Shown here one piece after another: positions 25,933-33,677 of a DNA stretch of 64,000 nucleotides. The notes under the pieces are model-generated. The model was not told the origin of the DNA. It worked only from the letters and a program-made list of their open reading frames with translations, and did not search any database. Numbering within the stretch: position 1 is the first letter of the stretch; every line of letters starts with the position of its first letter. The stretch comes from Egaibacter danicus. GTDB taxonomy: Bacteria; Pseudomonadota; Gammaproteobacteria; Burkholderiales; Burkholderiaceae_C. The stretch spans positions 1-64,000 of the forward strand of contig JADJII010000002.1 of the NCBI GenBank assembly GCA_016707075.1, given 5' to 3'. Position numbers and translations under genes: made by a program.

Positions 25933-26868
25933 ATGTCTGTATCGTCTATTGCTTCGTCATGTATGGGTGCGTATCAGTCGCAAACGGCCAGGTCTGCCGC
26001 CGTGGCTTCAAATGCCCCGGTTACTTCGGATGACGAGGCTCCAAAAAGGGTTAAATCTGGCTGTGATCGTCACGGTGGCGGGCAGCAAAACACGCTGGCA
26101 AAAGCCATGATGGCGGCGCTCAAGGCGTTGGGTGTGGGGCAATCTGCTGCCGCAACCACCACTGCCACGACCGCGACAACGTCAGTCGCTGCAACCCCAT
26201 CCGCCGCCAGCGCGACCACGGATGCAGCCACGAAGGCCATTGCGGCGGATTCAGGAGCTGAGTCCAGGGATATTGAAAAAGCCGTTCACGAATTCGCCCA
26301 TGAGTTGTTCCAGGCCCTGAGAGGGGGTGGCAATGGTGAGCAGGAGCGAGGACAGGGAACGGGGCACGAACACGGACACGGACATGGGCACCATGGGCAT
26401 CACGACCATCGCGCCGGACGTGCCGGTGAATACGGTCGGGGTTACGGGGACCTGGCGCAACGTATCGGGCAACTGGCCCAGACGTTGGGGGCACCTACTG
26501 CCAGTTCGGCGGCTTCCACAACCTCAACTGCGGCGTCCACGGCTACCAGTATTGCCGCGACGCCCGTGGCAACCAGCACGGCCACAGCGACCGATGTAAC
26601 GGCGGCCAGCGCCACAACATCCGTTGCTTCTGTCACGCCAGCCACGCCAGCCACGCCAGCGGTCAGCAGCAACCGCCTGCTGGCTGCTTTCACCAAATTA
26701 TTTGCTGCGCTGCAGCCCAAAACCACCAGCACCCCGGCAGACAGCCCCGCCACCGACATGGCGGCCAAACTCAAGCAATTCCTGCAGACACTGGCGCAGT
26801 CCATGAAGCCGGAAGCCGCCAGCGCGCCTGCCACCGCGACCGGCTCGCTGCTCAATGTGACAGCCTGA
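25933..26868 (+). CDS. Ala/Thr-rich protein with a His-rich segment
   Basis: 311 residues, not recognised. Long Ala/Thr low-complexity stretches occur near residues 70-105, 190-240 and in the C-terminus; between them a short helix DIEKAVHEFAHELFQALRGG is followed by a His/Gly-rich run (GHEHGHGHGHHGHHDHRAG) near 155-175 that could bind Ni, Zn or Cu. No signal peptide. GGGAG precedes the ATG at 25933. Its stop overlaps the convergent lrgB gene by 17 bases. Similar composition occurs in polymorphic surface or filament-associated proteins, but no assignment is safe. Confidence 0.65.
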   Translation: MSVSSIASSCMGAYQSQTARSAAVASNAPVTSDDEAPKRVKSGCDRHGGGQQNTLAKAMMAALKALGVGQSAAATTTATTATTSVAATPSAASATTDAATKAIAADSGAESRDIEKAVHEFAHELFQALRGGGNGEQERGQGTGHEHGHGHGHHGHHDHRAGRAGEYGRGYGDLAQRIGQLAQTLGAPTASSAASTTSTAASTATSIAATPVATSTATATDVTAASATTSVASVTPATPATPAVSSNRLLAAFTKLFAALQPKTTSTPADSPATDMAAKLKQFLQTLAQSMKPEAASAPATATGSLLNVTA

Positions 26869-27580
26869 ACACCAGCGGAATCAGCAGCGAGGTCAGCACC
26901 ACCTGCAGGCCCAGCGCCAGACCGGCGTAGGCGCCTGCATCGGCGTTGACCTGCATGGCCCGCGCCGCGCCAATGCCGTGCGACGCGGTGCCCAGCGCAA
27001 AGCCGCGGGCGGCCCAACCTGCCGCGTCGGTGGGAATCCTGAAAGCATCAAACAAGGCCTTGCCAAACAGCGCACCTACCATTCCGGTGATCACGGCAAA
27101 GACGGCTGCCAGTGCCGGTATGCCGCCAATCTTCTCTGCAATACCCATCGCCACCGGTGCGGTGACGGATTTGGGCGCGAGCGACAGCACCACGTCAGTG
27201 GGCAACCCCACCAGCCAACCCAAAGCGACAGCGGAAGCACTGGCTGCGATGCCTCCGGCCAAAGCAGCCAATAACAAACGCCCCCAGCGCTGACGAAGCT
27301 CCACACGGCGTTTCCACAAAGGCCAGCCCAGTGCCACTACCGCGGGGCCGAGCAGGAAGTGGATGAACTGCGCACCCGAAAAATACGTGGGGTACGACAC
27401 ACCCGTGGCCAGCAGCACGCTGGCAATCACCACCACGCTCCACAGCACCGGGTTGGCCCAGGCGGGCTGGTTCAATCGTGTGTAAAGCGTCTGTGCCAGC
27501 ACATACACAACCAGCGTGGCCGTCAGGCCGAACAGCGGCGTGGCCGAGAGGTAAACCCATAACTCAACGAACTTGGGCAT
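26852..27580 (-). CDS. lrgB: LrgB/CidB family membrane protein
   Basis: 242 residues with about seven membrane segments. The family motif near residues 140-155 is PKSVTAPVAMGIAEKIGG, followed by FGKALFDAFRIPTDAAGWAA and ARGFALGTASHGIGAARAMQ. Its start overlaps the end of lrgA by 17 bases. Plant chloroplast PLGG1, a fusion of LrgA- and LrgB-like parts, transports glycolate and glycerate; here the operon partner upstream is glycolate oxidase, so glycolate transport is a better guess than murein hydrolase control. Confidence 0.9.
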   Translation of the reverse strand: MPKFVELWVYLSATPLFGLTATLVVYVLAQTLYTRLNQPAWANPVLWSVVVIASVLLATGVSYPTYFSGAQFIHFLLGPAVVALGWPLWKRRVELRQRWGRLLLAALAGGIAASASAVALGWLVGLPTDVVLSLAPKSVTAPVAMGIAEKIGGIPALAAVFAVITGMVGALFGKALFDAFRIPTDAAGWAARGFALGTASHGIGAARAMQVNADAGAYAGLALGLQVVLTSLLIPLVFRLSH

Positions 27581-27959
27581 GGTCTTCCTGAGGGCTGGAT
27601 TTGTCGCGCAGAGCGTGCAGCACCAGCGCCGTCACCGCCATGCCGATCAATGTGGACAGCACCACGACCACCAGCATGCGCCCACCGTATTGGCTGACGA
27701 GACTCAGATGCGTCATCACACCCACACCCACTGGCACAAACAGCAGCGACAGGTGCGCCAGCAAAAAGTCGGCACATGCGGCCACCGACTCCCGCACCAG
27801 CGGCCAGCGCAGCGCCAGCAGCAGCAACATCATGCCGACCACCGGGCCGGGGAAGGGCAACGAGAGGCCGCGCGACAGCAGCTCACCGGCAGACTGAAGC
27901 GCCAGCAGCCAGGCCAGACCTGTCAGGCCTTTGATGTTGTGCCCGGCTGGTTCCGCCAT
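27564..27959 (-). CDS. lrgA: LrgA/CidA family membrane protein
   Basis: 131 residues with four membrane segments; conserved family stretches are LPFPGPVVGMMLL near residue 35 and FVPVGVGVMTHL near 75. It lies five bases downstream of glcD and overlaps lrgB, forming a glcD-lrgA-lrgB operon. LrgA and LrgB normally act together. Confidence 0.9.
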   Translation of the reverse strand: MAEPAGHNIKGLTGLAWLLALQSAGELLSRGLSLPFPGPVVGMMLLLLALRWPLVRESVAACADFLLAHLSLLFVPVGVGVMTHLSLVSQYGGRMLVVVVLSTLIGMAVTALVLHALRDKSSPQEDHAQVR

Positions 27960-27964
27960 GTGCG

Positions 27965-29479
27965 CTAGAACCGCGGCAGGTCCGGGAACGCAGTGGCGTA
28001 TTTCGAGGTGCCGCCGCGCACCAGTTCCTTGCCGTATTCGGCACAGCGCTGCAGCGTGGGAATCACCTTGCCGGGGTTGAGCAGGCCTTTGGCGTCAAAA
28101 GCACGCTTTACGCCAAACATCTGTTCGTTTTCGGCGGCGCTGAACTGCACACACATGCTGTTGAGCTTTTCCACGCCCACGCCGTGTTCACCGGTCACCG
28201 TGCCGCCCATGGCGACGCTGGTTTCCAGAATCTCGGCGCCAAACAGCTCGCAGCGGTGCAACTGGTCGGGGTCGTTGGCATCAAACAAAATCAGCGGGTG
28301 CAGGTTGCCGTCGCCCGCGTGGAAGACGTTGGCGCAGCGCAAGTTGTACTTTTTCTCCATCTCCGCAATGGCAAGCAAGATGTCGGCCAGGCGTTTGCGC
28401 GGGATGGTGGAGTCCATGCACATGTAATCCGGGCTGATGCGGCCACTCGCCGGGAAGGCGTTTTTGCGGCCACTCCAGAACTTCAGGCGCTCGGCCTCGT
28501 TCTGGCTGACGGCAATAGCGGTAGCACCGCAGCGTTTCAACACGTCACTCATGCGGCCAATTTCTTCTTCCACTTCTTCCGGCGTGCCATCGCTTTCGCA
28601 CAGCAATATCGCCTCGGCCGTCAGGTCGTAGCCCGCGTGAACATAGTCTTCCACAGCGGCTGTCATGGGCTTGTCCATCATTTCCAGCCCGGCGGGGATG
28701 ATGCCGGCTGCAATCACGGCGGCCACCGCGTCACCGGCCTTGCGGATGTCGTCAAAACTGGCCATGATGCAGCGTGCCAGTTGCGGCTTGGGAACCAGCT
28801 TCACCGTGACCTCGGTGGTCACCGCCAGCATGCCTTCCGAGCCGATGATGAGCGAGAGCAGGTCGTAGCCCGCCGCATCGAGCGCATCACTGCCGAACTC
28901 CACCGCCTCGCCTTCCACGGTGAAGCCACGCACCTTCAGCACATTGTGAACAGTTAGGCCGTATTTCAGGCAATGCACGCCGCCGGAGTTTTCGGCCACG
29001 TTGCCGCCAATGGTGCAGGCGATCTGGCTCGAGGGGTCGGGCGCGTAATACAGGCCGTACGGCGCAGCGGCTTCGCTGATGGCCAGGTTGCGCACGCCGC
29101 CCTGCACCCGTGCGGTGCGGCTCACGGGGTCAATTTTCAGGATCTTGTTGAACTTGGCCAGGCTGAGCGTGACGCCCAGTTTGTGCGGCATGGCACCACC
29201 CGACAGACCCGTGCCGGCACCACGCGCCACCACCGGAACATCCATGGCATGACAGGCCTTGAGCACCGCTTGTACCTGCTCGTCGGTTTCTGGCAGGGCC
29301 ACCACCAGCGGGCGCTCGCGGTAGGCGGTGAGGCCGTCGCACTCATAGGGCGTGGTGTCTTCGTTGTTCCACAGCAGCGCGTGGGCGGGCAAAACCGCCT
29401 GCAGGCCCTGCACCACCTGCGCCTGGCGCTGGGTTCGCTGTAGCGTGGTGGTTTGCTGGGGGGATATGGGTGCATTCAT
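27965..29479 (-). CDS. glcD: Glycolate oxidase FAD-binding subunit
   Basis: 504 residues. The FAD-binding (FAD_binding_4) domain shows VVARGAGTGLSGGAMPHKLG near residue 82 and GNVAENSGGVHCLKYG near 150; the C-terminal FAD-oxidase domain shows the His-containing NVFHAGDGNLHPLILFD near 385 and GGTVTGEHGVGVEKL near 425. It oxidises glycolate (or D-lactate) to glyoxylate. GlcE and GlcF subunits are not in this operon, so it may act with partners elsewhere or be a single-subunit relative. Upstream lie dispersed repeat R8 and a LysR regulator in the same direction. Confidence 0.92.
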   Translation of the reverse strand: MNAPISPQQTTTLQRTQRQAQVVQGLQAVLPAHALLWNNEDTTPYECDGLTAYRERPLVVALPETDEQVQAVLKACHAMDVPVVARGAGTGLSGGAMPHKLGVTLSLAKFNKILKIDPVSRTARVQGGVRNLAISEAAAPYGLYYAPDPSSQIACTIGGNVAENSGGVHCLKYGLTVHNVLKVRGFTVEGEAVEFGSDALDAAGYDLLSLIIGSEGMLAVTTEVTVKLVPKPQLARCIMASFDDIRKAGDAVAAVIAAGIIPAGLEMMDKPMTAAVEDYVHAGYDLTAEAILLCESDGTPEEVEEEIGRMSDVLKRCGATAIAVSQNEAERLKFWSGRKNAFPASGRISPDYMCMDSTIPRKRLADILLAIAEMEKKYNLRCANVFHAGDGNLHPLILFDANDPDQLHRCELFGAEILETSVAMGGTVTGEHGVGVEKLNSMCVQFSAAENEQMFGVKRAFDAKGLLNPGKVIPTLQRCAEYGKELVRGGTSKYATAFPDLPRF

Positions 29480-29576
29480 GGGTTGGGCGGGGTGAGTCGT
29501 CGGGTAAGCGTAACTTTAGGCTAAAGCCATGACCAGCGGATTGAAGATTTTTTCAGATCCATGTGAAAACCTGATC

Positions 29577-29648
29577 GCTATAAAAATAATAGCTGTTTAC
29601 GCAATATCGACGAGGGCTAGAGGCCTATTTGATGCCTGAAAATGCCTA
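29577..29648 (+). repeat. Dispersed repeat copy R8 supplying a stop codon
   Basis: Forward copy: TCGCTATAAAAATAATAGCT, GTTTACGCAATATCGACGAG, GGCTAGAGGCCTATTTGATG, CCTGAAAATGCCTAA. The CTA at 29646-29648, inside the terminal GCCTAA, is the TAG stop of the LysR gene on the other strand. Confidence 0.9.
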
Positions 29649-30533
29649 ATTCACAACCTTCTTCAGCCATTCCGCAAACGCTGCACACTCCCAGCGCTCC
29701 ATCATGCCGGTGCGCCAGCACAGATAGTGGGCGTGCGGGCTGGGCACGTTGTGGCCAAAAACGGAATTGGAACCCAGCCGCACCAGCGTGCCGTTTTCCA
29801 GCCAGGGCGCGCCCAGTTTGAGGCGCACCAGCGCCACGCCCATGCCGGCAGCGGCGGCGTCGCACATCAGGCCCACGTCGTTGAACTGCGAGCCCTCCAT
29901 GGGTTCGGGCCAGTCCAGCTGGTTGGCGGCAAACCAGGTGCGCCAGGGCTCCAGCGGGCTGCGCAGAAAGGCTTCGCCCTCCAGATCCTGTGGCACGTCA
30001 AATGGCCCGTGCTCGCGCACCCACGCGGGTGAGGCCAGCGGCGTGACGTCGTCCTTCATCAGGCACACGTGCTCCACATCGGCGTAGCGGCCCGTGCCGA
30101 AACGCACCATCAGGTCGGCGTCTTCGGCCACCACGTCCAGCAGCGGGATGGACACCTGCAGCGTCACGTCGATCTCGGGGTACGCCTCGGTGAACTGGCG
30201 TAGTTTCGGAATCAGGATGGAGCGCGAAAACGTGGGCGTGACCGCCAGACGCAGCTTGCGTTTGCCCGGCATGGCCGCCGCGCCGGGAAACTTTTGCAGT
30301 GTGGCCAGGCCCTCGCGCACGTGGGCCAGGTATTCGCTGCCCTCGGTGGTCAGCGAAAAATCGGCCCGGCCAAACAGCTTGGTGCCGATGATCTGCTCCA
30401 GCTGCTTGACGCGGTGGCTCACGGCGCTGGGTGTCACACACAGCTCTTCTGACGTTTGTGTGACGCTGCGCAGCCGGGCCAGCGCCTCAAACGTCAGCAG
30501 GCATTGGATGGGGGGAATGCGGGAGGCGGTCAT
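29646..30533 (-). CDS. LysR-type regulator (GcvA-like)
   Basis: 295 residues. The N-terminal HTH reads TFEALARLRSVTQTSEELCV then TPSAVSHRVKQLEQIIGTKL; the C-terminal effector domain follows from about residue 90. The IPPIQCLLTFEALAR start resembles the GcvA branch of LysR proteins. It is divergent from psd (107 bases apart) and upstream, in the same orientation, of glcD-lrgAB, which it may control. Its stop codon is provided by repeat R8. Confidence 0.9.
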   Translation of the reverse strand: MTASRIPPIQCLLTFEALARLRSVTQTSEELCVTPSAVSHRVKQLEQIIGTKLFGRADFSLTTEGSEYLAHVREGLATLQKFPGAAAMPGKRKLRLAVTPTFSRSILIPKLRQFTEAYPEIDVTLQVSIPLLDVVAEDADLMVRFGTGRYADVEHVCLMKDDVTPLASPAWVREHGPFDVPQDLEGEAFLRSPLEPWRTWFAANQLDWPEPMEGSQFNDVGLMCDAAAAGMGVALVRLKLGAPWLENGTLVRLGSNSVFGHNVPSPHAHYLCWRTGMMERWECAAFAEWLKKVVN

Positions 30534-30640
30534 GGCGCCATTGTGCCGCCGCCAGCCCTTCCGGCGGCCCTTTTATAATCCGCCACCCTTTGTTATCCAG
30601 CCCCTTATCCCGTCCCACCAACCCTGCAGGTTCCCCATCC

Positions 30641-31501
30641 GTGTCTGACCGCCTTTCCGTACTGCCCCAATACCTCTTCCCCAAACGGGCCCTGACCGTT
30701 TTTGGCGGCTGGGTCGCGACCCGGCGTTACGGAGCGGCCACGACGCGGCTGATCAAGTGGTTTGTAGGCAAGTACCAGGTGAACATGAGCGAGGCCGCGA
30801 ACCCGGACATCGCCAGCTACCCTTCATTTAACGAATTTTTCACCCGCGCGCTGAAACCCGGTGCGCGACCGCTGGCGCAGGCTGACCTGATCTGCCCGGT
30901 GGACGGTGCCATCAGCCAGTACGGCGCCATCGCGCACGACCAGATTTTTCAGGCCAAGGGCCACCAGTATTCCGCCACCGCGCTGGTAGGCGGCGATGCC
31001 GAGCTGGGCGCGCAGTTTGAGGACGGCCACTTTGCCACGCTGTACCTGAGCCCGAAGGACTACCACCGCATCCACATGCCGTGTGATGGGCGCCTGATCC
31101 GCATGATCTATGTGCCGGGCGACCTGTTCTCGGTCAACCCCACCACGGCGCGCGGGGTGCCGGGCCTGTTTGCCCGTAACGAACGCGTGGTGTGTGTGTT
31201 TGCCTCGGCCCACGGGCCGTTTGTGCTGACTCTGGTGGGTGCCACGGTGGTGGGCAGCATGGCCACCGTCTGGCACGGCGTGGTGAACCCGCCGCGCACA
31301 CGCCAGGTGCGCGAATGGCGTTATGACGGGGATGGCGACCACGAGGTGGACCTCAAGCAGGGCGACGAGATGGGCCGTTTCCTGCTGGGCTCCACCGTGG
31401 TGATGCTGTTCCCCAAGGGGCCATTCCAGTTCAACAAGAGCTGGGCCCCGGCCCGCCCTGTGCGGCTGGGCGAGGCCATGGCAGATTTCAGGCTGTACTA
31501 A
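30641..31501 (+). CDS. psd: Phosphatidylserine decarboxylase
   Basis: 286 residues from a GTG start (MSDRLSVLPQYLFPKRALT), which matches family N-termini; the upstream in-frame TTG at 30590 is less likely. The self-cleavage motif LGST near residue 250 (FLLGSTVVMLF) would yield the pyruvoyl cofactor and an alpha subunit of about 35 residues. Other family stretches are PVDGAISQYG near 87 and SPKDYHRIHMP near 140 with the catalytic His. It makes phosphatidylethanolamine at the inner membrane. Confidence 0.95.
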   Translation: MSDRLSVLPQYLFPKRALTVFGGWVATRRYGAATTRLIKWFVGKYQVNMSEAANPDIASYPSFNEFFTRALKPGARPLAQADLICPVDGAISQYGAIAHDQIFQAKGHQYSATALVGGDAELGAQFEDGHFATLYLSPKDYHRIHMPCDGRLIRMIYVPGDLFSVNPTTARGVPGLFARNERVVCVFASAHGPFVLTLVGATVVGSMATVWHGVVNPPRTRQVREWRYDGDGDHEVDLKQGDEMGRFLLGSTVVMLFPKGPFQFNKSWAPARPVRLGEAMADFRLY

Positions 31502-31552
31502 CTCTAACCAGCGCCGCTTGCAGCCCCCAGCGCATCTGCCTACACTGCGGCG

Positions 31553-32215
31553 ATGAGCACCACCCCCAAACACATGCCCGTCGGCGTCAGCCCGCAAGCT
31601 GCCAAGCTGCTGGAGCGCGCCTACGCGCTCAATGGCGACGAACAGTCCCGCGCGCTGTACCGCGACTGGGCTGAAACCTACGACGAAACCATGTTGCAGG
31701 GGCTCAACTACCTGTCGCCCACGCGGGTGGCCAACCTGCTGGCGCAGCACTTGCCCAACCGCAAGGCCACCGTGCTGGACATTGGCTGCGGCACCGGGCT
31801 GGCCGGGCAGGGGCTGGCTGACCACGGTTTTCAGACACTGGACGGGCTGGATGTGTCTGACGAGATGATGCAGGTGGCCGCCCGCCGCGGCATCTACCGC
31901 CACTTCCTCAACGCCGACCTGAACCAGCCGCTGCCCATCGCCTCCGACACGTATGAAGGCGCCAGTTGCTCCGGAACCTTCACGCACGGGCACGTGGGAG
32001 CGAATTGCCTGGACGAGATCTTTCGCGCGCTGAAGCCGGGCGCGCCGTTTGCCTTCACCGTGAAGCTGGAAGTCTGGGAAACCATGGGTTTCAAGGAAAA
32101 GCTGGGCAGCCTGATGACTTGCGGCAGCATCCGCGAGCTGGCCTTCACCCACGACACCCACTACGCCACGTCCAAACAGGCGGACGGCGTGTTCTGCGCC
32201 TACGCGCGAGTTTGA
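31553..32215 (+). CDS. Class I SAM-dependent methyltransferase
   Basis: 220 residues. The SAM motif I is VLDIGCGTGLAGQGL near residue 73, followed by GLDVSDEMMQVA and a motif IV region SCSGTFTHGHVGANCLDEIF. It belongs to the Methyltransf_11/25 type; substrate unknown. It stands 51 bases after psd and could be cotranscribed; no other functional clue. Confidence 0.85.
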   Translation: MSTTPKHMPVGVSPQAAKLLERAYALNGDEQSRALYRDWAETYDETMLQGLNYLSPTRVANLLAQHLPNRKATVLDIGCGTGLAGQGLADHGFQTLDGLDVSDEMMQVAARRGIYRHFLNADLNQPLPIASDTYEGASCSGTFTHGHVGANCLDEIFRALKPGAPFAFTVKLEVWETMGFKEKLGSLMTCGSIRELAFTHDTHYATSKQADGVFCAYARV

Positions 32216-32329
32216 CGCATTGGCGCAACAAGCGGGTGTTTGCGGGGTTTATTGACACCATGCTGTCATATGCAGGCGGCACAGTGGAGGCTGGTTTTTA
32301 TCCACCCTTACCCTGTCGAGGCATCCGCC

Positions 32330-32575
32330 ATGCGCCTGACCTTCCGCAAACAAAACGCCAGCACTTTTATCGCGCCCAAGCCATCGGAGTCGGGTGGAGC
32401 AGACGACCCCGCCCAGTTCCCGATGCTGGCGCGCAGCGAGGCCTTTGCCGAAGACCTGATGCACCTCACCGGCGCGGCAACGCTCAGCGACCCATTTGCT
32501 TTTTCATGTCAACGCAGTAGTCCCGCGGTGGCAACGCCGCTGTCTGCCACACGGCGTCTGCTCCTGAATTTGTAG
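32330..32575 (+). CDS. Small hypothetical protein overlapping chaN 3' end
   Basis: An 81-codon frame, MRLTFRKQNASTFIAPKPSE through LARSEAFAEDLMHLTGAATL, with GAGG nine bases before the ATG. The first 58 codons look like a genuine protein; the last part runs antisense through the end of the ChaN gene and reads less naturally, so the original 3' end may be lost. No family recognised. Confidence 0.4.
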   Translation: MRLTFRKQNASTFIAPKPSESGGADDPAQFPMLARSEAFAEDLMHLTGAATLSDPFAFSCQRSSPAVATPLSATRRLLLNL

Positions 32576-33341
32576 CTGCTTGCGCATAATTGGCAAGGGC
32601 TAGAACCACTTTTGACGAGGTATTTTCGGGTAAGTGAGTGGGTACACCCAGTGCCCGGTCTACATGACCACCCCCGGCGATCAGCAGCACGGTTTTGCCG
32701 GGTTGACGCGCCGCCATCACGGTTTTGGCCATGGCGGCGTCGCGGGCAAGCTGGATGCGGGTCATCGGTGCAATCTGGTTCTCGGGCAGCAGGTTGCAGT
32801 GGCCTTCGCGGATGTTGCTGCGCTGGGTTTGCAGCTGTTCCCGGCCCAGATGCCGGTCCCAGTGTCGAGTTGCATGGCGTCGCGCATCCTGGTCGCGCGG
32901 CAGGTTGGCGCCCAGCACGGGCACCCCGGCGCGTACGGCGGCCATCACCACCGGGCCATAGTTGGCCCACGGCCAGCCGTCATCGTTCCATTTCAGGGAG
33001 CTGCGCACCGGGCCTTCACCCGAGTCAGGGGGCAAACCCGCTGTGCTGGTGCCCTGTTCGGCCATCTCCAGTGCCAGTGCGGCCAGCTGCCCGCGCTCGA
33101 CCAGAGCCAGCACCACGGCGCGCTGCAGCCGTTGGTGGTCTGGTGCGTCATGCTGTTCGCCCAGCAACAGGATGTCGGTGGGCAGCAGGGCGCTGATGCG
33201 CTGCGAAACGTTGAAACCGGGGTCGGCGGCGTTGGTCGCCGATGGCGGGGCTGCGCAGGCGGCGGCCAGCACGGCCACCGCAGTAACCCCTGAGAGCCTG
33301 AGCCTAGTGAACCACCACCGGGTTTTGAGCCAGCTCGGCAT
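32484..33341 (-). CDS. ChaN-family lipoprotein (haem/Tiki fold)
   Basis: 285 residues if translation starts at ATG 33341, which gives a basic n-region (MPSWLKTRWWFTRLRL), a hydrophobic stretch and a lipobox-like VLAAAC, and overlaps the DUF3567 gene by 38 bases. The core shows ILLLGEQHDAPDHQRLQ near residue 58 and LALEMAEQ near 90, hallmarks of the ChaN/Tiki superfamily, and GHVDRALGVPTHL near the end. Campylobacter ChaN binds haem; function here is inferred. The C-terminal stretch ALANYAQAATNSG is encoded by dispersed repeat R9. Confidence 0.8.
   Translation of the reverse strand: MPSWLKTRWWFTRLRLSGVTAVAVLAAACAAPPSATNAADPGFNVSQRISALLPTDILLLGEQHDAPDHQRLQRAVVLALVERGQLAALALEMAEQGTSTAGLPPDSGEGPVRSSLKWNDDGWPWANYGPVVMAAVRAGVPVLGANLPRDQDARRHATRHWDRHLGREQLQTQRSNIREGHCNLLPENQIAPMTRIQLARDAAMAKTVMAARQPGKTVLLIAGGGHVDRALGVPTHLPENTSSKVVLALANYAQAATNSGADAVWQTAALPPRDYCVDMKKQMGR
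32565..32625 (+). repeat. Dispersed repeat copy R9 inside chaN (antisense, in frame)
   Basis: Forward-strand copy within the minus-strand gene: TTTGTAGCTGCTTGCGCATA, ATTGGCAAGGGCTAGAACCA. It encodes part of the C-terminal tail of the ChaN protein. Confidence 0.75.
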
Positions 33342-33591
33342 AACGCTCCAGCGTGTCTTCCACTTCTTCCTGCGTGGGCGTATTGAGCTGCCAGGCAGAA
33401 ATGTGCTGCTGGAACAATTCGGCCCATGAGCCGTCCAGATAAACCTCTTTGTTGGCGCGCTTGTCCACAATCTCGAACCCGTGGCGGGCCAAGGTGGGCG
33501 CCGGTGGCGCGGGTGCAACGTCTTCCCCTTCCACTGCGTTGGCCAGCATGTGGGTCACAGAAAAGGTTTCAGAGTCGTAGAGCGTATGCAT
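33304..33591 (-). CDS. DUF3567 family protein
   Basis: 95 residues, a small cytosolic protein family typical of Burkholderiales. It has MHTLYDSETFSVTHML at the start, then GFEIVDKRANKEVYLDGSWA and TQEEVEDTLERYAELAQNPV. Function unknown. Its 3' end overlaps the ChaN gene, so the two are likely transcribed together. Confidence 0.88.
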   Translation of the reverse strand: MHTLYDSETFSVTHMLANAVEGEDVAPAPPAPTLARHGFEIVDKRANKEVYLDGSWAELFQQHISAWQLNTPTQEEVEDTLERYAELAQNPVVVH

Positions 33592-33677
33592 GCGTCAATT
33601 ATCCCGTAAACATCATTCACCCACAGTTGGCTGCGGCTTGGCGCTTTTCAAGGGCTAACCGACGGACCGGGTTGTCG

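Noticed and set aside
30824..32161. 445-codon minus-strand frame across psd and the methyltransferase gene.
   Set aside because: It covers two conserved plus-strand genes and has shadow composition.
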